This document shows, in pieces, positions 48,142 through 59,012 of a stretch of 64,000 bases of DNA. Source of the stretch: Tulasnella sp. 424 (taxonomy: Eukaryota; Basidiomycota; Agaricomycetes; Cantharellales; Tulasnellaceae); contig WSUB01000002.1 of assembly GCA_019633425.1 (NCBI GenBank), positions 248,001-312,000 on the forward strand. Direction: 5' to 3'. Numbering within the stretch: position 1 is the first letter of the stretch; each line of letters opens with the position of its first letter. The translations under genes were made by a program, and so were the position numbers. The notes under the pieces are model-generated. The model worked only from the letters and a program-made list of their open reading frames with translations. It searched no databases and was not told the DNA's origin.

Positions 48142-48480
48142 AGTTGGGTTCAAGCGGAGTTTCGAATCGTTCCGGGGGGGGGGGGGATATTGGGCTCAGC
48201 GCGCATTTAGTGTTTTACGCGTTCGAGAGCTGCATTCAATCTTGCAATACGCTATAAAGGGATAAGTGCGTTTTCAGTCTTGTCATTAGGGGTCACGTGT
48301 GCTCAAATTGCACCCGTGAGAACCAAACAAGCTGGTGCGGGCCGCCTACTGGGCGAGTCGGGTTCAGGCGGAGTTTCGAATCGATCTGGGGGGCCATATC
48401 GGGCTCAGTGCATTTGGATTTTGACGTGTTCGAGAGCTGCATGCAATCTTGCGATAATGCGATAAAAGGGAGGAGTGCGT
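48142..48480 (+). repeat. Degenerate direct repeat, two units of about 125 bp
   Basis: Unit 1 (48142-48270) and unit 2 (48356-48480) share a ggcggagtttcgaatcg-type start, a G run, atattgggctcag/atatcgggctcag, gttcgagagctgcat and a tataaaggg/gataaaaggg end with gtgcgt. By eye about three quarters of positions agree. Between them lies 85 bp of unrelated sequence. Confidence 0.7.
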
Positions 48481-49105
48481 CTCCTTTGTTTGCTCGTTTG
48501 GCAGCGGCGGAATAGTTTTAGCGGGGCTACAGCATGAGAAATAGCGCAAACACACATACCCTACCTTTTTAAACCTGTTTCTTATGCGAAAGCTGGCTCA
48601 GAATACAGCTGAGTGACCATACAGCTCCAGTCGATTTACTGATATCCCCCACGCAGGCATGTCTCGGGGCACCGCGTCGCCCTACAGTCGCGTGATGTGA
48701 GAATCAATTCGGCCCGACGTCGTAGGGCGGAGAAGACTTCATCAAGCCTCCCCTCGAGTCTTTCGGCTGTAATTAAAAGACTTTCTTCTGACCGAAAGTT
48801 CGGCGGGAAGAACCTCCTTTTTAAGCCCCCCATTACGTTCCAAAGATGAATCCAGCGTCCTGACATGTAACAAGGTTGCATGAAATTAAATCGTCGGGTG
48901 TCAATTTGCAAGATTAATTATGAGCCATTACTTCAAATCTCCGCCGTTCAGAGATTAAGTGGGGATTCTGTAGACGGGGGATATATATGTATGTCGATCT
49001 GGCATGCCGAACGATGGGGTGTACTCCAGTCTCCGCTGACCGAAAGATTTGGTCGTCCCTATTCCCACTAGAGTTAAGCAAAATATCCTTTCCCCGCCTC
49101 ATTAA

Positions 49106-51108
49106 ATGCAAAGGAGCGATCCAAGTACCAAGTCAGATGGGTCCGAATCCATTTGTGCACCCGTCTGTTCCGAACCCCTTTCTACCGCCCATGGCGTCAA
49201 AGCTCTGCCCAGAGCGAAGGATTTCGGAATCCTCCCAATACCTAAAAACCGGCAATGGAAGGACACTTCTGCTCACGAGATCCCGTTACATGTGAATATA
49301 CTGTTCGGCCTCATTAGCATGACGAGTAAGTGGAATGCTCAGCTCACGGAACTTGATACTGACATCTCTCTAAGCTGTAGCAAATATCTATTACTGCCAA
49401 CCACTAATAGGTAAATATAGTCTTAAGTATACTGGACTCTTTTTACCTACCTCGTGGGGATGTTTCAGTGGACTTTGCCAAGGAATTCCATTCCGATGAG
49501 AGCGTTGCTTCAACCATCCCCACACTAGCTCAGGCAGGGTACGTCTTCTGATCATTATTATGAGTTAGCTTGATTTTGATTTGAATCATAGGTACGCTGT
49601 CGGGCTTCTCTTCATTACGCCATTAGGGGATTTAGTCCGAAGACGGGGCCTACTGTTGGCGATCATCACTCTTTCGACCCTGGTGACCTTCGGCGTAACA
49701 CTGTCACCTACCATTTCAGCACTTAAGGCATTACTTTTCCTTCTCGGAATTGTATCCGTCACCCCTCAGGTAATCATGCCCCTTGTCGGGGATCTCGCGG
49801 CACCACATCGTCGCTGCACTGCAGTATCCATCGTCCTATCGGGACTCCTCCTCGGCATCATATTCGCTCGCTGCGTTGGTGCAGTCATCGTGTTCTATGC
49901 GGGTTCGTGGAGGACCGTGTATTGGATCGGTGGAGGGCTCCAAACCTTCTCTTTGTCACTCGTCTGGTGGTTCTTGCCAGACTGGCCAAGCAAGACGGAC
50001 GTTGTACCGACATCTCCGGATGAAAAGTCAAGCAAGCGCTCGGACACCTACGGAACCATACTCAGGAGCATGGTTAAGCTCGCCGTCACGGAGCCAGTTT
50101 TAATCCAGAGTTGTTTGATTGCCTTCGGCACCCAAATGGTGTTCAGCAGTTTCTGGGTCACTGCTACTCTTCTTTTGGCCGGAACACCTTATAATTTTAC
50201 GACGTAAGTTAGGGCTGCGTTCCATATCATGCACTCCGGTACAACTCTGAATTCGAACTCAGATTCCAGATTGGATTGTTTGGCTTGACTGGTTTGCTAG
50301 GAGTCCTCATCGTTCCACTCGCCGGGTATCTCATTGACCGGGTAATCCATTGGGCTGGATTACTCATTAGCATCCTAACATTGATGGGCAGTCAATCCTT
50401 ACTGACCGCAGCAGCTAAGAGGAGCCTCGGAGTCCCCATAGTCGGGAGTTTCGGTACGCCACATCAAGCCCATCGAGTTCGCACTTGCAAGTTTTGTTAA
50501 ACCTGTTTTCTGCATAGGCCTTGATTTGGCGCTTCAGGTGGAGCGTTACATCGTCTTTCTCTATGAACGCCTGAGCTGAAATGGACGTTCATAAAGATAC
50601 AGCAAATATCTAGTGCTGGTCGAATCTTTGCGTAAGCATTCATGAAATATATGGATACCCTGCCTAGTTGAACGAGCCGAACTGTAGGATCGATCCCGCC
50701 CTCAGAGCAAGGCTGAATGCCGTATTTTTGATTTCGGTGAGTCGGGTCTCTAACAACGCAGAGCGCCAATAACAAGAATCGAGACCAAGTTTACTGATAC
50801 CGGTTTAGAGTTTTGCAGTGAGGTGCCTCATACATTCCGGGAAGGTATCGGCCAATAACAATTATGCACTTTTGTAGGGTCAAGTGGCGGGTTCTGCGTT
50901 GGGAACAACCTTGTTTCTCCATGGGTCGTCAGGATGGAGGCTCTCCTATGGAGCCTGTGTTGCCACATCCGGAGTTATGCTAGCCATTCTCCTCCTGAGG
51001 GGTCCACATTGTCAGCGCCATACGTGGATTGGATGGGAAGGAGGAGGGGGTCTCCGGAACCTGCCACAACCATCGGCTAAAACTCCACCAGAGTCGTCTT
51101 CGGTGTAA
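49106..51108 (+). CDS. Major facilitator superfamily transporter (DHA-like, 12 TM)
   Basis: Ten exons: 49106-49325, 49381-49410, 49469-49538, 49592-50203, 50263-50453, 50518-50537, 50603-50631, 50688-50736, 50809-50817, 50878-51108; 1461 nt, 486 residues. NIYYCQPLI, then AGYAVGLLFITPLGDLVRRR (MFS motif A, loop 2-3), VSVTPQVIMPLVGDLAAPHR, the central loop WWFLPDWPSKTD, second-half helices and RARLNAVFLIS followed by GQVAGSALGTTLFLHG. This is the fungal/bacterial drug-H+ antiporter-like group resembling YajR/YcaD-type sugar or drug exporters; the substrate is unknown. The start at 49106 is the first ATG of the long N-terminal cytosolic tail. It has an unusually fragmented 3' half with 20-, 29-, 49- and 9-nt exons. 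It stands between the gene-poor block and small disordered proteins. Confidence 0.85.
50809..50817 (+). other. 9-nt internal microexon of the MFS gene (AGTTTTGCA)
   Basis: Acceptor ggtttag before, donor gtgaggt after. It inserts Ser-Phe-Ala between FLIS and GQVAGSA, restoring the usual LIS-x-F-x-GQ spacing of this transporter family. Skipping it would keep frame, so alternative use is possible. Confidence 0.6.
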
Positions 51109-51303
51109 CTTTATATTTGGAGCAACACGAAAGGCTTTATCGCTTCTGTTGAAAAGGCTTGAAGTCAAACTTAGAAGCACACCACTGCACGGGAAGAGAT
51201 AGGGCCTTCAGCTCAGAATCTAATCTTATCTTCGTGTTCCCAGTCCGGACTGGGATGGTCCAGGTTCGGTGAGCTACATGCAAAGCCGAGACTGTAAAGT
51301 GTA

Positions 51304-51822
51304 CTACGACTCGTCCTGTCCATCCTCATACCCTAAGGAAGAGGATCACGAGGTCGGACAACCGCAACTGGCCAGGACAAACATGTGACATACCTTCAGC
51401 ATAGGCGTCCTCTTGTGCATCCTGAATGGCGTCAGCAACGACCAATCCACCAACAAGACCAGCACCAGCACCAAGGGCCACGGCTGCGCCCGTACTCATG
51501 CCGCTCTTTTTGGGACCCTCCTGGGCGTAATACTGCTGTGGCTGTTCCCCGTACCCGGGTTGAGCGTATCCACCTCCTGGAGGTCCTTGCTGCCATTGTC
51601 CTCCATGTTCGTCAGCCGGATGAATCCAAGACGGCGTTGGGGGATTGGTTTGGGTATTGACGTAGTACCTATTATCGGTGGGAACGCTCAGATTTTGGCG
51701 TCTTTAGCGAGAAACGTTGGGTTCTCTCACCATCGTTGATACTGTTGGTCAAACCGTTGGACGAAGCCCCACGGCAGTGGGCGTTGATCGGGATTTACCG
51801 GGCCGTTCTGGTAATAGCTCAT
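51304..51822 (-). CDS. Small WW-domain protein with glycine-zipper segment (131 aa)
   Basis: Three exons, minus strand: 51731-51822, 51394-51668, 51304-51332; 396 nt. It starts MSYYQNGPVNPDQRPLPWGF and carries one WW domain (PLPWGFVQRFDQ, WYYVNTQTNPPTPSWIHP) split by intron 1. A Gly/Gln/Tyr/Pro-rich linker follows, then a Gly-zipper-like helix (STGAAVALGAGAGLVGGLVV) and the acidic end AYAEGYEDGQDES. Such small WW-glycine-rich proteins are common in basidiomycetes and are thought to be adaptor or membrane-associated proteins; function unknown. All splice phases agree. The last exon was accepted because it completes the YEDG tail typical of this type. Confidence 0.8.
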
Positions 51823-52331
51823 GGTTAAAGTGGCGGAATGTTAGTTGGTGGAGAGTGGGCTCAGTCTGGGGCGGCTCCCCTCTTCACACTCGTCCCTTTT
51901 CACATCCCCAGCTACTCCTTCACAGCCGGCTTATGGAGTGTCTTGGCCTATTATTAGGCATGCGGCTTATCTGTTTCCTCGGTCAAACGTTTGGCTCAGA
52001 ACCAATGAGCTCGATTGAACAACGGGTTTCAAACCCAGATCTGGACGACAGACGCGTTGTGGGTGGACGGTCCGACGGCAACCACCAGGCCGGAGGGCCT
52101 TTGGCACCTGGATAAAGTCGCGAGTTAAGCTTGGCACATATCTTTGCCTGCGGACGCCGAGGCAACGCGGCAGAACCGGCACGGTGTGAATTCCCAGTGT
52201 CGACGCACGACATCCCACGACGATTCCATGAACCGTTTCTTCTCTCCTCCTCGCTCCCTCTCAACCACCACTACTCTGGTTAATAACCCCGTTTCTTATA
52301 GCAAAAACAGGCCGCCTTTATAGCTGTAGCC
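51823..52331. promoter_or_regulatory. Divergent promoter of the WW-domain and CYSTM-like genes
   Basis: About 510 bases between divergent starts. No coding feature recognised. Motifs were not assigned. Confidence 0.4.
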
Positions 52332-52903
52332 ATGAACGTAAGTATTTTCATTTTGGTAACATAAACAGGGTTCTAACTGCTTAATTATTTAGCAAGGTCA
52401 ATTCTACGATGACGGACGGTACTATCCGCCACCAAGTTGTCCGTAACTGTCAGATATCAGAATAATTATGTATAGCTCACGATAGTCACTCTTCAAACAG
52501 ATCCTCCACCAGGGTGGAACCCGCAACAGAGTGGGGTGCGTAGGTATATAAGCCCTTGAGCTTCAAGCCCCTGACAGAGCAGGTATTATAGGGATATTAC
52601 CCTCCTCAAGGCCCGCCTCAAGGACCAGGGGGTAAGTTTTTTATTTTAAATCTCTGGATAAATGCGCTCACGACGCTTTACCCACTCACACAGTGTATCA
52701 GTCGCAGCCGCCACCCCAAGTGTGCGTTGTGGAAGTGGCATCCTGGATACTGAATCATTAACTTGTGCCGCTAATTATAGTAAGCAAGACTCAGGAGGAG
52801 GCGGAGGAGGATGTGCTGCCTGGTGGGTTATGCTCGTCGTTCCTGTTCCTGCCCACTAACGTCGCTCCGAACTACCCCGCGTTGAACCCACAGCTTGGCA
52901 GGA
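52332..52903 (+). CDS. CYSTM-like small Gln/Pro/Tyr-rich protein, 3' end uncertain
   Basis: Seven short exons in consistent phase: 52332-52337, 52393-52438, 52501-52535, 52592-52631, 52694-52721, 52781-52822, 52894-52903. Product: MNQGQFYDDGRYYPPPSYPP, then GWNPQQSGGYYPPQGPPQGP, a YQSQPPPQ segment and KQDSGGGGGGCAACLAG. This Tyr/Pro/Gly/Gln-rich start followed by a GG-C-x-x-C transition is the form of cysteine-rich tail-anchored (CYSTM) proteins, stress-related small membrane proteins. The expected cysteine-rich hydrophobic tail (several CCxxC-type pairs) is not found after 52903: possible exons carry only FCAEEV. So the 3' end is unsolved, or the gene is degraded. Confidence 0.5.
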
Positions 52904-53649
52904 GTAAGCTAGGATCATTTTGCGCCGAAGAAGTACTTCAGACTGACAACATTGCCCCGATAGGCGTGTTTATGCTGCTGCGCAGAAGGTACAGTCCTTC
53001 AATGGGTTTCCTTAATCTGACGCTTGAGTGCTGATCTCGATATCTTCAACCAGAGGTCTGCTGTTGATCCGGAATGTGGAAATCGAAAGCGAAATCGCGC
53101 ATGATGAGCGCCATTGCATGTAGCATGGATCCGTCTTCTCGACCATGGTCCAAACGCCGCATCTTCATACCTACGATCTACATGTAACCATTGCACTCCA
53201 TGGCATGATTGTGACAGCCAATGCGTCTGATTGGTCGACGAGCATGAATAATTCATGGTGGAAGTGTCAGGTGGTTTACGTTCGGGGCATTGGCCCAAGA
53301 CATGGTTGCCGATATCCGTTGCGTAGGATCCGGTCAACATCAGGGCGAGGAGACTTTGTTGGTGGCGTCTGGTAATGAAATTTCTAAGGTTGCGTAGCAG
53401 CACTTCCTCCAAACTCTAATTGACACGCGGAATGAAGAAGTGGGCAAAAGGACGTCCTCGACATAATTAGAAAACTGGGAATGTGAGACAAGGAAAGCGA
53501 TGGGGCAGAGGTCCTGGTTTGAACTATACGATAGGTCCCGCAAATGTTCAGCATATGGTACACGGAGTGCAGTAGAAACCTAAAACGACGCAAGAAAAAA
53601 AGAGTGCTTAAAAGTAAGAGTCGATCATAATGTCAAGGAGAGGTGAACC
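52904..53649. other. Intergenic or undetermined region
   Basis: May hold the unresolved end of the CYSTM-like gene (about 52920-53035, open frame with FCAEEVLQTDNIAPIG). The rest is the 3' UTR of the next minus-strand gene. Nothing else seen. Confidence 0.4.
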
Positions 53650-56600
53650 CTATCGGTGGTAAGGGAGTGTCTGTGACTGAGAAGATGGGTATCGATAAGC
53701 GACGAAGTCTTCATCTTGGACGATGAGAGCAAGCTTTTTAGAGGATGCTACGCTGGCTCTGGGATTTGTATGAGACCCATTGGATTTCGGATTTGTGGCG
53801 AAATCGGAGAATGCGGAAGAGTGCGATGTCGAATTTTCCCTTGCATGCTGCTGATGGTAATCCAACCCTCGACCTGGGGCAAGAGTCGCTGACGAACCGG
53901 TACCAAGGAAGATTGTTGGAGGCGAAGAGTTCTGATGTTTCTTGCTCGGTGAGAAGAGGGAGCCGAGGCCGAATCGGCTACCACGCGACTTCGAGTTCGT
54001 CGATGACGAGTTTGATCCCTTGCTCTTGGAGAATATGCTGGACCGGTTTCCACGCATGTCTTCCAGTTTTCCGAGCGACAACCTCGAACCTCCAAATTCA
54101 TCATAACGCGATCCAATAGCTGGTGGAGGCGCGAAAGGAACATCTTCCGGAACCATCCATGTCTGACGGCCAAGCTTGTTCGTCACACCATTGAAAGAGG
54201 ATCTTCGGCCTTCCTGCCGGAATGGCGCGTTTGGTGCGGCAAGATCCCTTTCCGCGTCCCCTGTATGCGGGGCATACAACGTGTTCGGACGTACGGCTTG
54301 AGGGTGTGGCGGAGCGAGGGAGTCTGGAGGCAGCGGTGGCAAACTCTTGTCGATAGAGTATCCCCTGGGAGGGACCGGCGAAACAGTTGATGCACGTTGC
54401 ATTCGAGGATCAATCTGGGAGACTCGGCGGTCGTCGTTTGCGTCCATATCGTGGTCAGCCTCGTCCCTGTGCGGGTAGGCCCGAGGGTCGTCGCTGCCAC
54501 TATCTCTCCACGGGAAGCGGTTCGATGTAGGTGAAGGGAGGAGACTAGATGGTGCGGTAGGTGGCGAGATGCCTGTCGCAGATTGGGCGAGCGGCGCGGA
54601 GACGGATCGCGGATGTGGTGCGCTGCCTCCAGATAGTGATGGAGAAGATGCATGGCGAGAATGGGGGGATCGATCCGATCGACCACTGACGAGGTATGAA
54701 AGGGGTGGCGGTGGAGCAAGAGGCGCCGAAAGATCTTCCTCTGCTGCTGCTGCATGGGAGGCCTTGGCCTTGGCCTCATCATCCCTGCTGCCGCCAGTCA
54801 TCAACTTCCATAATTTGCCGATACCCTTTGATTTCTTCTTGCTCTTGGAGGTTCCAGACTTGTCGTCAGGATGGAGGATTGAATCAGGCTCCATGGTTAA
54901 ACGTCTATCGGCATATGTTGGGTCTCCAGGGACGAACTCGAGCGATGGAGGAGCGCTGAGGTCGTACGGAATGTCTTGAGAGACGAATGCTCTGCGGTCT
55001 TGATCTAGTCCAAGACTTCACACAAGAGTGGTTAGTTAGCGACGGATCACGAAATAGTCTGGCCGAACTTACTGCATATCCATCATACTTCCAGACATAG
55101 CCAAACTTGTTTGACTGCCTCCTCCACCCCAATTCTTATAACCGAAGAAACGTCTGACTCCCGTCCCTCCAGTTTCGTTGGACGCCTGAGAAGCACCCCT
55201 CTGCATTGTGGGCCTTGAGGGACTTAAAGGCTGACCAGCGGCTGAGAATCGTCTGTTGGTGGGTCCAGGTGACAACTGAGCAGCCGAGGCTGGAGCCGCT
55301 TGTGCGTACGGGCCAGGATGACCGTTGGGTTGAGCGTAAGGCAAGAATGAGTGAGAACTCGTATCGGGCGCAGGGCTGCCACCCGAATAAACGGAGGCAT
55401 TGTAGACCGAGCTTCCGTCGTTTAATGCCGCAGATGACATTCGTCGGCGCTGTCTCTCATTTCTCTCCAGGCTTCTCATTCGAGCACGCTCCTCCCGCTC
55501 CTCCTTCTTGAGGTCGACTTTTTCGACGATGAGACCATTCTCCAAAAGGGTGGCATCCTTCTCCACAGGAGGAGTGTACGGAGCACTCGGCGACGCCGCA
55601 ACACGAACGGCAATGCCACTTGTGCGTGGGCTAGTTGAGACAGTTTCATGCCCAGACCGCTTGATCTGGGAGTAGCTCTCCCTTACGCGATTTTCCATGA
55701 GGCGAGACTCCCTTTGGGTTTGAGCTCGAGCCGCTGCCTCGGCGACCAGCAAAGCGGATTGAGACTTGAGATATGCTTCCAACGTCTGCCATCGCGCATG
55801 GGGTTCTTTGGGATTCTGTCACGGGCGAGGAATTTTTAGTGAATATGCAGGGTACGGATCAAGAGAGATAAACGCACCATGGTCAGCCAAACCTTGAGAT
55901 TTTCCTCCGTCAGTCGACCTCCTCTGGCTCTAGGTCGAGAGCGGCCGTTTGAAGAAACGGGAACAGATACGGGTACGCCCTCAAGACGGGAGCGCATCTC
56001 CTCTTCCTCCTCCCTACGGACGAGTTCGCGGTACCACACGTCGCTATCGCGTTCCCAGACGCCCTCACCGGTGACATCAATATCCGCCATGTCTCGATCC
56101 CGCATCATACACTCGATGCAAACTTCCTCGACAACGACTGGTGCCGCCCGCGGACCCCCGCGAGTCTGGGGTTGAGGTTGCCTTTGATCGACAGGAGGCA
56201 TCAAAGATTGTGGGTTGCGTGAAGCTTGTGCGGGTGGCCCAGCAGCCGGAATATGTTGTTGAGTAGGATGTTGGGGTTCGTAGTTCATTCGCCCGTCGTC
56301 GCGAATAGCTGAGGGAGACGAAGGGCCTGGACCGGTAGACCGCCTCCCATTTTGAGCTGGGACGTAAGAGTTGGCATCCCCCGGCTGACCTGCCCTTGTT
56401 GAGTCCGTGTTCCGGTCCATTTGACCACCGCTGACCATCGTCGGTGAGCCTCCAGTGCTAAAATTTTGAGAACGCCCTGTAGGCGCTGCTGCCGCTGGCG
56501 AGCGAGATCTCACAGGGTCCGGCGGAGGGGATACCGACGACGGACTGCCACGCTGTTGTATTTGCCCGATGGACGGGGAGGCCATCCAACTGCCAGAGCC

Positions 56601-57392
56601 GACTCCAGCCATGCCTATTGAGCTAGTGTTGGTGTACAACGAGGTGCGGAGGTGTTGAGGGGAGGCTGCGCCAGGTGGAAGGTATGACAATGGCCTTGGC
56701 GAAGGCGAATCTTTAGCGGGGTTTGGTATTTCGGTTGGAAGAGGACGATCAGCAGGGCTGGTCGAACGAGGTTTGTCGGCTAGTACTGGATCCGTGTCTT
56801 GAGTTGGTGGTGTGCTGGGTTGTCTTGGGACGTCGGGTGATGATGGGGAGAGGAGGGGAGGGGAGGGATTGGGAGATGGACTGGGCGATCCCTGCTGAGG
56901 GGCGGCGAAAATGGTTGCAGCAGGTGGGGGACTCGGGCGCGGCTTCCAAACCCTGCCTTCCGACGATAACGACTTTTCTTGCATCAACGAAGATGGTTGG
57001 GATGCTGTCGCAGACATCGCTGTTAAACCATACAACGATGGCGCCCCGTAACTGCCGTCCGCCCTGGGTTGTTGTTGTTGTCGCTCTGCCCGCTGGTCGC
57101 CATTCGGTCTTCGCCCATAGGTGTCGAAATAGTCGCCGACGTCCATCAAGGATCCAAGGTGAACCTTTGGAAGGATAAGACCGGTTGATTCAAATGAAGG
57201 CGAGGCCATGTTAACGTTTGCACCCTGCAGTGCTCGTGAGCGCTCTTCCTGACCGTACGAGACGGCGTCTGCCATTCGGCTGTGGAAAGTTTGGAACGGT
57301 TGGTGAGGTGATGGGAGGTATCGAGGTGATGTTGAAGGGATATATGGAAAGTTTCGCCGTGCAGGGATGACGGGCAGTCTAGAAGACTTCAA
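53650..57392 (-). CDS. Large disordered fungal protein with a conserved Cys-Trp core (1207 or 1168 aa)
   Basis: Three exons, minus strand: 55878-57392, 55073-55815, 53650-55015; 1207 residues from the ATG at 57392 or 1168 from the in-frame ATG at 57275 (MADAVSYGQEERSRALQGAN), which looks the better start. Pro/Ser/Gln-rich for most of its length. The one ordered conserved part lies near residues 390-500: a CIECMMRDRDMADIDVTG motif followed by GVWERDSDVWYRELVRREEE, then LTEENLKVWLTMNPKEPHAR, and a coiled/basic stretch KKEEREERARMRSLERNERQ. This CxxC-x13-GVWER combination is recognisable in basidiomycete and ascomycete proteins of unknown function. C-terminal part: a basic KSKKKSKGIGKLWKLMTGGS segment that could bind membranes, then more disordered chain. 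Confidence 0.75.
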
Positions 57393-57708
57393 GATGGTGG
57401 TCGGGCGTTCGGAGGCTTGCCAGTGGAGTCCTCACGCCTCGGGGCAGGGTAGGCGCCTCCCTCACACCGCCCAATGCCGTTTTTGCGGGCAAAAACAAAG
57501 TGGAGCCGAGAAGAAAAGAACTACATCTAGGCATAATTATCGAAGCACCCAGTCTACATCGACGAGACGACTGATCCAAAAAGTTGGACCGTAGTGGTAG
57601 TGCTACTAATCGCCATTGATCTGGTGGCTTCATCCTCTACTTGCGGTACCTGGATATTGAGTTCATATTTAGCAGAAATTCAGGTAAAGGTGTGCGAAGT
57701 ACAAAATC

Positions 57709-58723
57709 TCACCAGAGCATGCTCTTCCGATTGCGACGCATCTTCCTTTGTAACTGAAGCATTCCATATAAAAGAGCTTCAGCTGTTGGTGGACAACCTG
57801 GTACATAGATATCTACGGGCACGATACCTAGCAGCAGGCAATGTTAGCTCCGGATACCATACCAACAAGAATTGGAAACGTACGATCGCAGCCGCGGACG
57901 ACAGAGTAGGCATAATGGTAGTATCCTCCACCATTAGCGCAAGAACCCATGGAAATGACCCATCCTAGGAGAATAGACGGATTGAGAATGGGGTGACCGC
58001 CTAAACAAGAAGCATATCGTACTTGGCTCGGGCATTTGATCGTAGACTTTGCGAAGCGCGGGGGCCATTTTGTTCGTCAAAGTTCCCGCAACAATCATAA
58101 TGTCTGATTGACGAGGACTGGCACGGAAAACTACACCCAGACGGTCCTGGTCGTACCGTGCAGCAGCCATGTGCATCATCTCGACAGCGCAGCATGCCAA
58201 TCCTGAAGTGTCGGTCCTCGTTAAACCCGGAGTAACGAATATATCTCGATGGAGGACTTGCCGAAAGTCATTGGCCACATGGACGATTGTCTTGCCCAGT
58301 TTGCAATCTTGTCGAGGGTGGAGAGGACGTATTCTGCAAGCCGCAACGCAATTAGCTACGTGTCTGCACAACAGAAGTAAAGCGCACTAACCAACTTTGT
58401 TGCTAGGCATCTCCGCCCTGAGTTGGATTGAGCCCTTTTGGGCGAGGGAGGTCACTGGGACTAGGTCGCTAGGTGCAGGTGGACCTGTCCAGTCGATCTT
58501 TTCGGGTTCCGCAGAAGCAGACTTGGAAACATGGAGGCTTCGGAGGGAAGCTGCAGGCCGGAAAGCTAAAAGATACCCATGACGGATGAGACCAAAATCC
58601 AACGACAGAGGAAAATGAGCACATACCATGAATGCCAACAGAAGTGCTGCTTGGGACGAAGTGCGAACCTGGGAATGTCGATGCGGTCAAAACCGGAACG
58701 CTTTGGTTCGCTGCCAGCTCCAT
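57709..58723 (-). CDS. NDUFS7: NADH:ubiquinone oxidoreductase 20-kDa subunit (NDUFS7/PSST, NuoB family)
   Basis: Six exons, minus strand: 58627-58723, 58392-58565, 58262-58333, 58023-58202, 57884-57964, 57709-57827; 723 nt, 240 residues. Mitochondrial complex I subunit carrying the terminal [4Fe-4S] cluster N2. The ligands are seen in ACCAVEM (two adjacent Cys), [10 protein letters not shown] and [45 protein letters not shown] and the [19 protein letters not shown] block are textbook. The N-terminal 60 residues are poorly conserved; [13 protein letters not shown] looks like a presequence, but the start [10 protein letters not shown] at 58723 is not a classic one, so an upstream or alternative start is possible. 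The third intron (58203-58261) begins with GC, not GT. The gene is divergent from RPS8 with 289 bases between starts. Confidence 0.93.
58203..58261 (-). other. GC-AG intron in NDUFS7
   Basis: Donor G|GCAAGT and acceptor cacttcag. Required to join ATGACTTTCG to GATTGGCATGC, producing the invariant [18 protein letters not shown] is the strong consensus for GC donors. Confidence 0.85.
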
Positions 58724-59012
58724 AAGGTAAAAGACATACTTGAGCGAGTTGCCGCTCTTAGAGCATGTAACGTGGCCATGGCTGGCTCGAAGATATTTAG
58801 GCGGTTTTGAAAACGAGAGTAGAGTGTTGAGAGCGGCGACCAACCGGAGACAGGCGATTATCCCAACGACTCTCACGTTCGATGGACATGTTCCGCTGAG
58901 GTAATCGATTTGGTACCACTTGGTGTTCGAAACTGTGGGAATATTGCTCTTAAGTAGAATCAACAGATTTCAGTCTAAGCCAGCCGTCGTCCTCAAGCGT
59001 CTCCTCACAACC

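Larger units (their letters stand above)
44887..49105. other. Gene-poor 4.2-kb block
   Basis: Contains a MITE-like element (45190-45461), a T/G homopolymer (about 47119-47142) and a degenerate direct repeat (48142-48480). Several open frames (for example 46217-46408 and 46767-47048, the latter with a CKICDVDC motif) show neither splice pattern nor family; they may be relics of old genes or elements. Nothing else could be supported. Confidence 0.5.

Noticed and set aside
48142..48480. CRISPR-like repeat arrangement
   Set aside because: Only two degenerate long units, no regular short repeats and spacers, and the genome is eukaryotic.
54183..54782. 199-codon minus-strand ORF rich in His/Arg
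   Set aside because: Alternative frame within the long exon 53650-55015; the real frame continues through conserved splice junctions.
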